From Rhinopithecus roxellana (lineage: Eukaryota; Chordata; Mammalia; Primates; Cercopithecidae): a stretch of 64,000 bases of DNA. A program made the translations under genes and the position numbers. Under the pieces are notes generated by a model that was given only the letters and a program-made list of their open reading frames with translations, searched no databases and was not told the DNA's origin. The DNA lies in assembly GCF_007565055.1 (NCBI RefSeq), contig NC_044565.1, forward strand, positions 39,827,711 through 39,891,710, read 5' to 3'. Of the stretch, positions 21,940 to 32,298 are shown one piece after another; position 1 is the stretch's first letter, and every line of letters starts with the position of its first letter.

Positions 21940-22079
21940 GTAACTATACCTTTCTAGCCCTCAAAGACCTCATTTCCTAATACCAGCAACTTAGGGGTTA
22001 GGATTCAACATATGAATTTAGGGGGTAGGGGACACAAATATTCAGATCATAGCACCCACCTTTCCTCCAACCTTATCTC

Positions 22080-22815
22080 CCACTAGGCACCCCGGTATAT
22101 TGAGCTACATTCTGGCTTCCTTACTTGTTTTCATACCTGAAGCACATTCATATCTCAGAGTCTTTGTACTTGTGGTTCCCTCTGTCCAGAACACCCCTCC
22201 CCTAGATATTTGCAAAGCTGCTTCTTGCTTTCACGTCTTTAATAAAATGTGATGGCTTCTGAGAAACCTGGTTGCTTCGCCACCCTATCTAAAGTAGCAG
22301 CGCTAGCACTCTCTAGCCCTTGACTGTTTTTCTACAAAGCATCTACTGCCACTATTACATATGTATCTGCTCATTATCTGTCTCCTTCTCTAGAACATAG
22401 GTTCCATGAGGGCAGGACTTTGTTTACTGCCCAATCCCCAGAGCCTAGGTCAGCATTTGGAGCATAGAAAATGATCAATAGGCCGGGCGTGGTGGCTCAT
22501 GCCTGTAATCCCAGACTTTGGGAGGCCAAGGCAAGCAGATTACCTGAGGTCAGGAGTTCGAGACCAGCCTGGCCAACATGGTGAAACCCCATCTCTACTA
22601 AAAGTACAAAAAAATTGGCTAGGCATGGTGGTATGTGCCTGTAATCCCAACTCCTCAGGAGGCTGAGGCAGAAGAATTGCTTGAACCCAGGAGACGGAGG
22701 TTTCAGTGAACCGAGATCACGCCACTGTACTCTAGCCTGGGTGACAGAGCAGGACTCCGTCTCAAAAAAAAAAAAAAAAATGATCAATAAATATTTGGCA
22801 AATGAATGAATTCCG
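22080..22815 (+). mobile_element. L2 3' end, split by an Alu
   Basis: Order of L2 blocks: CTGTCCAGAACACCCCTCCC, TCGCCACCCTATCTAAAGTAG, CTAGAACATAGGTTCCATGAG, GGCAGGACTTTGTTTACTGC, then after the Alu AATGATCAATAAATATTTGG and AATGAATGAATT. A classic L2 end. Confidence 0.85.
22481..22780 (+). mobile_element. Alu in L2
   Basis: Inserted in the L2 3' end with the duplication AAAATGATCAATA present on both sides. Tail of about 18 A. Confidence 0.94.
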
Positions 22816-23090
22816 ATAGTAAGGGAAATGAAACATTATATTGGCCACAGAGATTGCCGAACAGAAAGATAGAAGTGAGAAGAACGTAAAAGAAAATCAT
22901 ACTGATATTCATTGAAGGCCTCATAGTAAGCCAGCTCAGTATCAGAGGTCACATTCCTGTTTTACTGAAGATCAGGAATTGACATACAAACAGTGATATA
23001 TTGAATAGAAGTCAGACAATGTGCAGAAGATGTGAGACAAAGTATCTCTGTTCATATTTTAATCAATATTCCTATAGTATTAAAAATGGA
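22816..23090. other. No recognised feature
   Basis: Short unassigned stretch between L2 and an Alu. Confidence 0.5.
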
Positions 23091-23426
23091 GGCCAGGCGC
23101 AGTGGCTCATGCCTGTAATCCTAGCACTTTGGGAGGTTGAGGCGAGTGGATCACAAGGTCAGGAGTTCGAGACCAGTCTGGCCAACATATTGAAATCCCG
23201 TATCTACTAAAAATACAAAAAATTAGCTGTGTGTGGTGTGTGTAGCAGTTGTAGTCCCAGCTACTCGGGAGGCTGAGGCAGGAGAATCGCATGAACGCAG
23301 GAGGCAGAGGTTGCAGTGAGCTGAGATCACGCTGCTGCACTTTCAGCCTGGGCAACCTAAGTGAAACTCTGTCTCAAAAAACAAACAAACAAACAATCAA
23401 AAAACAAAAACAACAACAACAAAAAA
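23091..23426 (+). mobile_element. Alu with a long (CAAA)n/(CAA)n tail
   Basis: Full dimer, GGCCAGGCGCAGTGG, with a CAAACAAACAAAC...CAACAACAACAA tail. Confidence 0.93.
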
Positions 23427-24029
23427 GGAGAGGTATAGGGAGAAAGCTCACTTGGGAATTTTGTAATATTTAATACAATTTTGGGTGATAGTTATGGCTA
23501 TAGTTTGAGATGAGCTTTGGTCACATTTTTCTGAGAAGCTTTGATTCCTTACTAAAAATTATAAAAGCAAGCTTGGCCTGATTTAGCCAAAGTGACATCA
23601 ATTTCCTGAAGCAACAGGTAGCTGCCCACTTCATACCAGCATAACCTACTTTCAGACTAATTTCTAGACAGGTGAGTGGTATTAAGGCCCTGTTGCTGGC
23701 GATTTGGGGACTTAGGATATTTATGACTATTTCTGATACCACATTCCTGCTCAGAACTGTGAGACTACCTCACATCCTTAAATTCCATGTCTGATCAAGC
23801 AGTGCAAGTCACAGAACCTGTGTCCAGTACATCCAGAACCAACCTGGCCCAGCCCAGTTTAGGAGTGTCAGTGATCCAGGTGGGTCAGCAGCATCTCCGT
23901 TTGGAAAGAGGAATTTGGCCTGCCCTGACTGTATCATTCTCCTCTTCTAACCTTTAGCAGTCCATTACTGATGGGTAAAGTACTCATTCCTCCATCCACA
24001 GGCTTGATAGTACCTATTGTACCTTTATT
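23427..24029. other. Single-copy-looking DNA, no gene
   Basis: No repeat family recognised. The text is GC-balanced with no long open frame. Confidence 0.45.
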
Positions 24030-24230
24030 TGTTAGAATTCAGTGGGGAAGCCATCTGGGCACAGGATTTTCTTGGTGATTGGTTTTTTGATTATTAATTA
24101 AACGTATTTACTTGTTATAGATCTATTCAAATTGTTTATTTCCTCTTGAGTTAATTTTTGGTAGGTTTTGTCTTTCTAGGAGTAAATTAATTTGTTGGAC
24201 CATAATTGTTTATAGGATTTCTCTTCATCG
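24030..24230 (-). mobile_element. Old L1 ORF2 fragment
   Basis: TTGGTGATTGGTTTTTTGATTATTAATT, GATCTATTCAAATTG, TTTTTGGTAGGTTTTGTC and ACCATAATTGTTTATAGG correspond to reverse ORF2 N-terminal RT-region text of L1M. Confidence 0.7.
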
Positions 24231-24740
24231 TTTATTGCCCCACTGAATCAAATGTTCCTAAATATGACCCCTGCTTTCCTGCCCTTTCACTTTTGTACCT
24301 GGAATCCCTTCAACTTAGTCTCTGCTTATTGAAGTGTATTGAATACCTACTAGAACCAAAATATTCTTTGGAGTTCTCTAGGGAATATATGAACAAATAG
24401 ATATGGTAAGGTCTTGGCTGTCAAAGAGCTTATTGTCTAGTATAGCGTCTTCTGAAGTGTGTTCTTCAGAACAGAAGTCCTACAAAATGCAACTCAAAAA
24501 TAAAGTTCTATGATCAAATACATGAGGGGAACATGGTGCCGTATATCATTTCTTCTGTAGGTGATTCATAATTCTCATTAGCATGTTTATTACTCTGAGA
24601 AGTTCTGCCATAGAGAAGCTCAGAGTTTCCCAAAAGTATGTGATCACAGAACCCGTTTGTTACATAGCATCTATTAACAACCTAAAGACTTCTGTTCAAT
24701 GGAAAATATTTCAGGAAACCATGGACTAGATAAAACACGC
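24231..24740. other. Unassigned, partly ancient repeat-like
   Basis: 24330-24430 (TGAATACCTACTAGAACC...GTCAAAGAGCTTATTGTC) resembles the ancient dispersed repeat also seen near 34270, 40860 and 43790. The rest is unassigned. Confidence 0.4.
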
Positions 24741-25340
24741 AACCAAGTAGCTACAGTGCAAGTCAAATGTCCTAACTGAGAGCTAGTCCTGTAGCCCTAA
24801 TAGGTCCATTGCTCAATGTGCACCAAAAGTCAATACACCGATACACTGTGTTGCAGCAGAGACAGGTGTTTACTTGTAGTACTGCCTAATGAGGAAACAG
24901 GACAAAACCTCAAATCCATCTTCCTGAGGAGTCTGAGGCTAAGAATATTAAGGGCTTTCGAGTGGGCTGAAGTGTGGAGATTGTTGATTGGCTGACAAGT
25001 GCAGGGGAAGTCATGGGAGAGAAAGATGAAGAAATGATATTCTAATGCTGATTTGGTTTTTCTGGGGGGGGGTCTTTAAGCTGATTGGCATCAGCTGGTC
25101 TACTGGAATTCAGGATCTACTTAAGCAATTCTTAAACAAAAGTCATGATTCTAACATCAGAGATCTTATCTAACTTCAGAAATCCTGTCTATAGGAACAG
25201 TGGGAATGCAAACAGTCAGTATCTAGTGTTATCAGTGTCTAGAGACTTTCACTTACAAGGACGTCAGTCAACATGCAGGCTGATTAGTGCTTAATAATAA
25301 CTATATTTCTGTCCAGAATTCTTGTTAACCCTGTGAGCAT
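24741..25340 (-). mobile_element. Possible ERV LTR, reverse
   Basis: The layout resembles a reverse LTR: GTTTACTTGTAG...AATCCATCTTCCTGAGGAG, GGCTAAGAATATTAAGGGC, GTTGATTGGCTG, CTGATTTGGTTTTTCTGGGG. Family not identified and ends unclear. Confidence 0.35.
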
Positions 25341-25695
25341 GGCTTCAGTCCTTGAAACATGAGTAGGAAGATGGGGGAAACAAATGAAGGAAAGGCAGAG
25401 AAGGAAACATAAGTAAAGCATCCAGGGAATAGAAAGAAGAGCAGAAGAGGTGGAGACAAGAGTTAAAGAAACTAAAGGAAAAGAGAGTGGATCAACAATG
25501 TCAACAAGGTCAACAAGACCAAGAAATGACTCTTGGATTTAACGATCTTGAAGTCAGCATCAACCTTCAGAATAAAAATTCCAGGAAAATGGTGGAAGTA
25601 CATAAAAGGAAATAAGGAGTAAGTAGAATAGTTTGTGAGTTCCAAGAAAGCAGAGATTGTTGCCTCTTTTATTTGCTGGTGCTCCCCAAACCCTA
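25341..25695. other. No recognised feature
   Basis: Purine-rich sequence (AGGAAGATGGGGG, GAAAGGCAGAGAAGG). An open reverse frame at 25472-25732 lacks any known domain. Confidence 0.4.
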
Positions 25696-26029
25696 GAACC
25701 ATAACTAGTGTTAAAAGAAAAGCCTTTGACACTTAAATTTAATAGAATTTAATTGAGCAAAGAACCACTCATGAGTTGGGAAGCCCCCAAACCAGAATAG
25801 GTTCAAAGAGGGTTTGGTGCTACTGCTTGGACAAAGAAGTTTTATGGACAGAAAAAGGAAGGTGAGGTACAGATGAAGTACAGAAACAGATTGGTTACAG
25901 CTTGGTGTTTGCCTTATTTGAACCCAGTTTGAAGAGCTGGCCACCTTTGATTGGCCAACACTTGGTGATTGGCACCAGAGTAGGTTATGTAATCACTTGA
26001 TGGATTCTTCCTGCCCATCACACAGGCAA

Positions 26030-26400
26030 AATCAGTTCACTGAGGCCATGTATTGCTGTAGAGAAAGAGTTTAATTAATGCCAGGCCAGCCACATGGCAG
26101 ACAGAGTTACTACTCAAATCGGTCTCCACAAAGACTTGGAGATGAGGGTTTTTCAAGGATAGTTTGGTAGGCAAAGGACTAGGGAATGGGTGCTGCTGAT
26201 TGGTTAGGAATGCAATCACAGGATTGTGGAAAAGAGTCCTTGTGTGCTGAGTCCACCTCAGGGTAGGGGGCCACAGGACCAGTTGGGTCAGGAGTCACAA
26301 GTCTGGGTGGGGCCAGTTGCCAGAATGCAAAAGTCTGAAATACATCTCAAAAGACCAATCTTAGGTTCACAATAGTGATGTTATTTCTAGAAGCAATTGG
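26030..26400 (-). mobile_element. Second LTR-like segment inside the first
   Basis: AGAAAGAGTTTAATTAATGCC, AGACAGAGTTACTACTCAAATCGG, GAGGGTTTTTCAAGGATAG and GTGCTGCTGATTGG look like another reverse LTR or ERV-internal piece nested in the LTR above. Tentative. Confidence 0.4.
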
Positions 26401-26406
26401 GGAAGT

Positions 26407-26470
26407 CACACTCCAGCCTAAGCAACAGAGTAAGACCCTATCTCAAACATAAATAAGTAAATAAATATAC
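26407..26470 (+). mobile_element. Alu 3' end fragment
   Basis: CACACTCCAGCCTAAGC to CCTATCTCAAAC plus an (AAAT)n-like tail. Only the last 60 bases are present. Confidence 0.8.
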
Positions 26471-26676
26471 TAAATTATTCCCATGGTTAGCTTGCCCTAT
26501 GTCCAGGAATGAGCAGAGATAGCCAGCCTGAGGCTAGAAGCAAGATGAAGTCAGCCATGTTAGATTTCTCTCACTGTCATAATCTTTGCAAAGACAGTTT
26601 CAGTTACATTCTGTTTACACATCCAGTTAGATTACCGTTCACTATGTACAAAGAAACCTTTAATATATGTAAATGT

Positions 26677-26965
26677 GGCTGGGTGTGGTGACTCACGCCT
26701 ATAATCCCAGCATTTTGGGAGGTTGAGGTGGGTGGATCCCTTGAGCCCAGGAGTGTGAGACCAGCCTGGGCAATATGGCAAAACCCCATCTCTACAAAAA
26801 ATGAGCCAGGTACAGTGGCATGCACCTGTGGTCCCAGTTACCTGGGAGGCTGAGGTGGGAGGATTACCTGAGCCTAGAAGGTCAAAACTGTAGTGAGCCA
26901 TGTTGCCACTACTGTACTCCAGCCTGGGTGACAGAGTGAGACCCTGTTTCAAAAAATAAATAAAA
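26677..26965 (+). mobile_element. Alu, old
   Basis: Full dimer. TAATATATGTAAA / AAAATATGTAAAG flanks mark the insertion into the LTR. Confidence 0.9.
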
Positions 26966-27093
26966 TATGTAAAGAGACAGCTTTAGGCTAAACTTAATTT
27001 AGTGCTAGCACATTGAAAGCTCTCCATAAATATTTGTAAATAAGTGGATGAATTAATGTATGATGAATGGTGGTTTTAAAAAAGTGAGATAGG

Positions 27094-27391
27094 GGCCGGG
27101 CACAGTGGCTCACGCCTGTAATCCCAGCACTTTGGGAAGCTGAGGCGGGCAGATCAAGAGGTCAGGAGATCAAGATCATCCTGGCTAAAATGGTGAAACC
27201 CCATCTCTACTAAAAATACAAAAAATTAGCCAGGAGTGGTGGCAGGCACCTGTAGTCCCAGCTACTTGGGAGGCTGAGGCAGGAGAATGGCGTGAACCTA
27301 GGAGGCAGAGCTTGTACTGAGCTCAGATGGTGCCACTGCACTCCAGCCTGGGCGACAGAGCAAGACTCCATCTCAAAAAAAAAAAAAAAGT
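27094..27391 (+). mobile_element. AluY
   Basis: Full dimer with the Y-type block AGGTCAGGAGATCAAGATC, tail of about 15 A. Confidence 0.93.
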
Positions 27392-27617
27392 CAAGCAATG
27401 GGGGTAATAAAGGAAAGGGGCAACTTGAACACACTTCTAGGTGGAGGACTCCAGTGGAAAAGTAAACATCAAAGATGCAAAATAGGGAAACTGATGGGAC
27501 ACTGTCATAATTAAAGCAAGAGGAAATGAGAACAATGTCACAAGTAGGAGGATAGGAGAAGGTAGGTCTCATTATGGGTTCCATATTTCCATTAACTATA
27601 TCAAAATCCACTCAACC

Positions 27618-27918
27618 GGCCTGGCACAGTGGCTCACGCCTGTAATCTCCACACTTTGGGAGGCCGAGGCGGGCAGATCACGAGGTCAGGAGATCGAGAC
27701 CATCCTGACGCGGTGAAACCCCATCTTTACTAAAAATACAAAAAATTAGCCGGGTGTGGTGGCGGGCACCTGTAGTCCCAGCTACTTAGGAGGCTGAGGC
27801 AGGAGAATGGCGTGAACTCGGGAGGTGGAGCTTGCAGTGAGCCGGGATCATGCCACTGTACTTCAGCCTGGGCAACAGAGCCAGACTCCGTCTCAAAAAA
27901 AAAAAAAAAAAAAAAAAA
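27618..27918 (+). mobile_element. AluY
   Basis: Flanks AAAATCCACTCAACC and AAAATCCACTCAGCC are a target duplication of about 15 bp with one change. A small deletion removes part of CTGGCTAACACGG. Confidence 0.94.
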
Positions 27919-27959
27919 TCCACTCAGCCACCCAAGCTAGTATAAATAAAAATTATTGG

Positions 27960-28400
27960 AAGTCATTGTTTTGGACTAAGCTCCTGTACTAAGCCCCAAC
28001 AGACCAGGCTAAAAAAAATGGAGTCACCCATGCTAAAGTTCTAAGTCATCAAACCCACGCTAAGTTTTTATCTCACCTTCCTAGAAGGCAGAAGAAAGAG
28101 ATAACAGCCAATTTCCTTGAACAGGCTAGTTTCAATCTTCAATCCACATGATAATGAAGTTCCCTCTGCTTTAATCTGTATACAAAAGAAATAGCCTGAT
28201 GTAATCTGACATTAATAAGCTGTTTTTCTGTTGTTTTAGCCTCCTGTTCCCACCTTACAAGAAGGGTTGCTTTGAAATGACTAATATGCTCTGTTCTTTG
28301 CTTCTGCTTTCTTCAGCTTTCTTCAGCCCTTATCTGTCTATAAAGCCAACCTCTTCTGCTCAGCTCATCATGCTACTAAATGCCAGAGGTTTGGTCTAGG
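27960..28400 (+). mobile_element. ERV LTR-like, forward, family unassigned
   Basis: TGGACTAAGCTCCTGTACTAAGC, GACCAGGCTAAAAAAAATGG, GAAAGAGATAACAGCC, CTGTCTATAAAGCCAACC (TATA-like) and GCTCAGCTCATCA are typical of class I LTR text. Confidence 0.5.
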
Positions 28401-29150
28401 TGCTGCTGCTTGGTGTGCAGACAGCCAATCATTGAGGCATTGAGTATTGTCAGGGAGGAAAATGTTAAATCAAGTCCTGCAGCTGAGTAAATGGGAGATC
28501 AGTCTTCAATCCATCTCCCTGACCAACTAAAATCAGGGGTTTCTGTAGCAGGGAAGAAATGTAACTATATGCAAAGCACAGGAATTAGGCAGAGGTAAGG
28601 AAAATAAGTTGGTCAACAGGAAGCAGGTGGTCAGTTAAGCAATCATGATGGGTAAGAAGTCTTGAATCTCTTTGTCCAGATGCAACGATCTGGTAACTTT
28701 CAGCTCTTTGGTACTATATGTGAGGCCTGATGGTTGGTTTCCTCAGAAAGGAACTCAGATAAGACAAATGTAACTCTTAAGTTTGAAGACTGTGAGGGTC
28801 AGTTTCTATGTTTATTCAAAATAAATCATAAACATCAGTTTTATGGAACAATCAGGCCAGTTTCAATCCAAACACCTACTATATTTTATGGAATAAAATG
28901 TTGCCTGATTCTAGAATCTCAAAGAAAGCCTACCAAGATCTTTAAATTTATAATTTTGTTCCTTGATGCTAGAAATTCCCGTCTTCTTTAACACGTCTTT
29001 TGACTTTCATCTTCTTGCCTGCTTAAATGGGCACTAAACTTTCTCAATTCCATACCTGTCATGCTCCATAGCCATTCTCATTTTTTATCCCCGTTGGTAC
29101 TACCCTAAGTAAGGCATTTGCCATTTCTTTCCTGAAAAAATTTAATGATT
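28401..29150. other. ERV-like remnant and unassigned DNA
   Basis: 28440-28750 reads like another LTR/ERV-internal remnant (GTCAGGGAGGAAAATG, CAGCAGGGAAGAAATGTAAC-like text, GGCCTGATGGTTGG). 28750-29150 is unassigned AT-rich DNA without a convincing coding frame. Confidence 0.35.
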
Positions 29151-29159
29151 TTCTGACGA

Positions 29160-29612
29160 TGATAGATTAAATTTAGCCTAAAGCTCCTTAAGTATGTTAA
29201 GTTTGGCCGAAAGGTTTCACCATACAGTGAACTTTAACTTTAACCTACCTAGATGTGTAAATAGACTGTAAATTACACTTGTGAAAAAGAGCCAAGTCTC
29301 AACCAATCACAGAAGCCATACTTCAGCCAATCACAGGTGGCCAGCTGTTCAAACAGTGCTCAAGTAAGACAAGCATCCGGCTGTAACCAATCCAGCTGTT
29401 TCTGTACCTTACTTCCATTTTCTGTGTCACTTTCCTCTTTCTGTGCATAAATCCCATCTGAACACGTGACACCCCAGAAATCTCTCTAAACCTGTTATAG
29501 TTGGGGTTGGGATGTGCTGCCCAATTTGTGAATCATTTTTTGCTCAATTATACTCTATCAAATTGACTTTGCCTACAGTTTTTCTTTCAACATTAAACCA
29601 TGAACTCAGTGG
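29160..29612 (+). mobile_element. ERV LTR, forward
   Basis: AAATTTAGCCTAAAGCTCC at the left, then CAACCAATCACAG, GGCTGTAACCAATCCAGC, GTGCATAAATCCC, TTTTTGCTCAATTATACTC and TTTTTCTTTCAACA at the right. It matches the reverse LTR at 25700-27000 block by block. Confidence 0.75.
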
Positions 29613-29870
29613 TTTTCTGTTCTCAGCCCTTTCTCTATACTGTCATCAGCACTGTGGTCTAAAACACAGATGTGATCATGCCATTTTTTTCTTCAAAAGC
29701 GCAGCAATAGATCATTCCTTCATTTATTGAGAGCTTCCTATGTGCTAGCTTCTGGGGATGCACTGGTGAGTTATGATAAAGGGAACATTTCCAACTAGGG
29801 GCAAAGAAATCAAATGGTCATCACAAAATGAAAAGATGCTCAATGTTATTTTTCTCCCATGATATTGGCA
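29613..29870. other. Unassigned with an ancient repeat-like stretch
   Basis: 29705-29780 (TCATTTATTGAGAGCTTCC, GGGGATGCACTGGTGAG) matches the widely dispersed TTTATTGAGxxCCTACTATGTG-type repeat. Confidence 0.4.
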
Positions 29871-29872
29871 AA

Positions 29873-30174
29873 GATTTTTCTTTTTTCTTTTTTGAGACGG
29901 AGCCTTGCTCTGTCGCCCAGGCTGGAGTGCAGTGGCACAGTCTCAGCTCACTGCGACCTCCACCTCCTAGATTTGAGCGATTCTGCTGCCTCAGCCTCCT
30001 GAGTAGTTGGGACTATGGGCATGAGCCACCATGCCCAGCTAATTTTTGTATTTTTAGTGTAGATGGGGTTTCACTATGTTGGTCAAGCTGGTCTTGAACA
30101 CCTGACCTCAGGTGATCCACCCGCCTTGGCCTCCCAAAGTGCTGGGATTACAGGCATGAGCCACTGCGCCTGGC
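29873..30174 (-). mobile_element. Alu
   Basis: GCAAAGATTT on both sides. Full reverse dimer ending GCGCCTGGCC. Confidence 0.93.
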
Positions 30175-30314
30175 CAGCAAAGATTTAAAAGAATGAAAAT
30201 GTCCAATGTTGGCAAATATGTGGGAAAACAAGCAACCTCATCCACTTTTGGTGAGAGTATTAATAGATACAAACTTTTTAGAGGGAAATATAGCAATAAT
30301 TATTAAAATTCTAA

Positions 30315-30610
30315 GGCCAGGCACAGTGGCTCACACCTGTAATCTCAGCACTTTGGGAGGCTGAGGCGGGCAGATCACTTGAAACCAGGAGTTAGAGACC
30401 AGCCTGGCCAACATGGCGAAACCCCATCTCTACAAAAAATACAAAAATTAGCTGGGTGTGGAGGTGTGTGCCTGTAGGCCCAGCTGCTTGGGAGGATGAG
30501 GTGGGAGAATGGCTTGAGCCCAGGAGGTGGAGGTTGCAGTGAGCCAATATAGTGGCACTGCACTCCAGCCTCAACGACAGAACCAGGCTTTGTCTCAAAA
30601 AATAGAATAA
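30315..30610 (+). mobile_element. Alu
   Basis: Full dimer, GGCCAGGCACAGTGG to TTGTCTCAAAAAATAGAATAAA. Confidence 0.92.
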
Positions 30611-30665
30611 ATTTTAGTAATACTCATTTGCCCTTAACAATGGTTATCTCTGGAGTTGTGGAATA

Positions 30666-30692
30666 CATATATATATAAATATATATATATTT
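30666..30692. repeat. (AT)n microsatellite
   Basis: Imperfect AT run immediately before the reverse Alu. Confidence 0.9.
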
Positions 30693-30975
30693 TTGAAACA
30701 GAGTCTTATTCTGTCACCCGGGCAGGGGTGCAGTGGTGCGATCTCAGCTCACTGTAACCTCCGCTTCCCAGGCTCAAGCGATTCTTGTGCCTCAGCTTCC
30801 CAAGTAGCTGGGATTATAGGTGTATGCCACCATGCCTGGCTAATTTTTGTATTTTTAGTAGAGGTGGAGTTTCCCCGTGTTGACCAGGCTGGTCTTGAAC
30901 TCCTGACCTCAGGCGATCTGCCCATCTCAGCCTCTCAAAGTGCTAGGATTATAGGTATGAGCCACTGCGCCAGGC
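30693..30975 (-). mobile_element. Alu
   Basis: Full reverse dimer ending GCGCCAGGCC. It lies about 80 bp from the forward Alu at 30315-30610, an inverted pair. Confidence 0.92.
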
Positions 30976-31120
30976 CTGGAATTATTATATAAAAAACTTT
31001 TTTATATTCCTAGGAATCTGTAAGGCAAAAATAAAAAATAAAGAGAGAATAAGAAAAAAAAGTAACTTTTTACTTCTCCCAGTATTTTTCACTACTTTTC
31101 ATAGTATTTAAATGTTTATG

Positions 31121-31138
31121 TTTATTATTATTATTATT
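31121..31138. repeat. (TTA)n run
   Basis: About six TTA units leading into the reverse Alu. Confidence 0.85.
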
Positions 31139-31426
31139 GTTTTGAAATGGAGTCTCACTCTGTTGCCCAGGCTGGATCCAGTGGCAGGATCTCGTCTCAC
31201 TGCAATCTCCGCCTCCTGGGCTCCAGTTAATCTCCTGCCTCAGCCTCTCGAGTAGGTGGAATTACAGGTGTGTGCCACCATGTCTGGCTAATTTTTTTGC
31301 ATTTTTGGTAGAGATGGGGTTTTGCTATGTTGCTCAGGCTGGTCTTGAACTCCTGGCCTCGAGTGATCCGCCCACCTCGGCCTCCCAAAGTGCTGGGATT
31401 ACAGGCATGAGACACCGCACCCAGCC
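31139..31426 (-). mobile_element. Alu
   Basis: Reverse dimer, GAAATGGAGTCTCACTCTG to CACCCAGCC, with a short deletion after GGCTGGA. Confidence 0.92.
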
Positions 31427-31499
31427 TTATTTATTTATTTTTCAATTTAAAAAGTGAAGATACAAAAACGACACCAAAAAAAATTTTTTTTCTTTAATG

Positions 31500-31900
31500 G
31501 ATTCACGCTTTTTAGGTCAACATTCAAGGCTCTTCAAAATGAGCCCCTAGCCCCACAGTTTCACCTCCACCATTCCCATCCACTCTTCCGTCACCCAGAA
31601 TTATCCTAGGTGATACTTCTCGTTCTATTTCACTCCCTCCACCGTTCCTCCCACTGGAATGCCTTCCCTCCTCCTGTATTAATCAAAATAATGCTCATCT
31701 TCCTGGGCAGCCCAGGCATGACTTCCCTTTCTCTGGGATGCTTGTGCTCTCATCTGGATTAAATTGTCCCTCCTTAGTGCTGAGGTGGTAGTTCGTTTAC
31801 ACCTCTAGCAGAGCACAGTTTGGCTTGCACTGTTGTCACTTGTGTCTGGTGTCTCCCTTGCCAGCATTTATTTTCTGCTTTCCTTGCCTTTTCTGGGAAA
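31500..31900 (+). mobile_element. L2-like fragment, tentative
   Basis: GCTCTTCAAAATGAGCCCC, CACTGGAATGCCTTCCC, GCTCATCTTCCTGGGCAGCCC and TGACTTCCCTTTCTCTGGG follow the block order of L2 ORF2/3' ends. Very diverged. Confidence 0.5.
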
Positions 31901-32049
31901 TAAATGTTCATTTCAAAATATTTATTCAGAGCATTGCATGTTCCATACATAAATCCATGCTTAAATTATTCAGCTCCTGGAGATACACAGCTCAGCCATG
32001 TGGGCAATTACCTCAAGTCACAAAATCCTATTTTGTATTAATTTGTATT

Positions 32050-32245
32050 TGAAGAGAGTGCAGGAATGCATTAAACATGTCTATAGCTGCCTGGTGTTTA
32101 TTCACTGACAATGAGCCGGAATTATTACTTCACTTTAAGCCTTTCTCTGGTGATTTGTTTACAAAGAGTTGTGCTAAATAGCTGAATTGTTGTCATGACC
32201 CTTTGCCTAGATCTTTTCAAAACAGTCATTAGATTTGTGTTTTAC

Positions 32246-32298
<53 letters not shown>

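Larger units (their letters stand above)
20511..22053 (-). mobile_element. MaLR (MLT1/MST-type) LTR, split
   Basis: 20511-20720 (GTCTTAGTCATTTGGGTTGC, AGTTCTGGAGGCTGGGAAGTCC, TCTGGTGAGGGCTC) and 21958-22053 (CCTCATTTCCTAATACC, GATTCAACATATGAATTTAG, CAGATCATAGCA) are the two ends of one reverse-strand MaLR LTR. About 1.2 kb of L1, Alu and simple repeat sits inside. Confidence 0.8.
25700..27000 (-). mobile_element. ERV LTR, reverse, interrupted
   Basis: 25700-26020 begins TGTTAAAAGAAAAGCC (the reverse of an LTR end ...TTTTCTTTTAACA), then TTTAATTGAGCAAAG, TTTTATGGACAGAAAAAGG and GATTGGTTACAGC. The other end is at 26590-26676 and 26966-27000 (TTTACACATCCAGTTAGATTACC, TTTAGGCTAAACTTAATTT). It is the same family as the forward LTR at 29160-29612. 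Family name not asserted. Confidence 0.7.
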
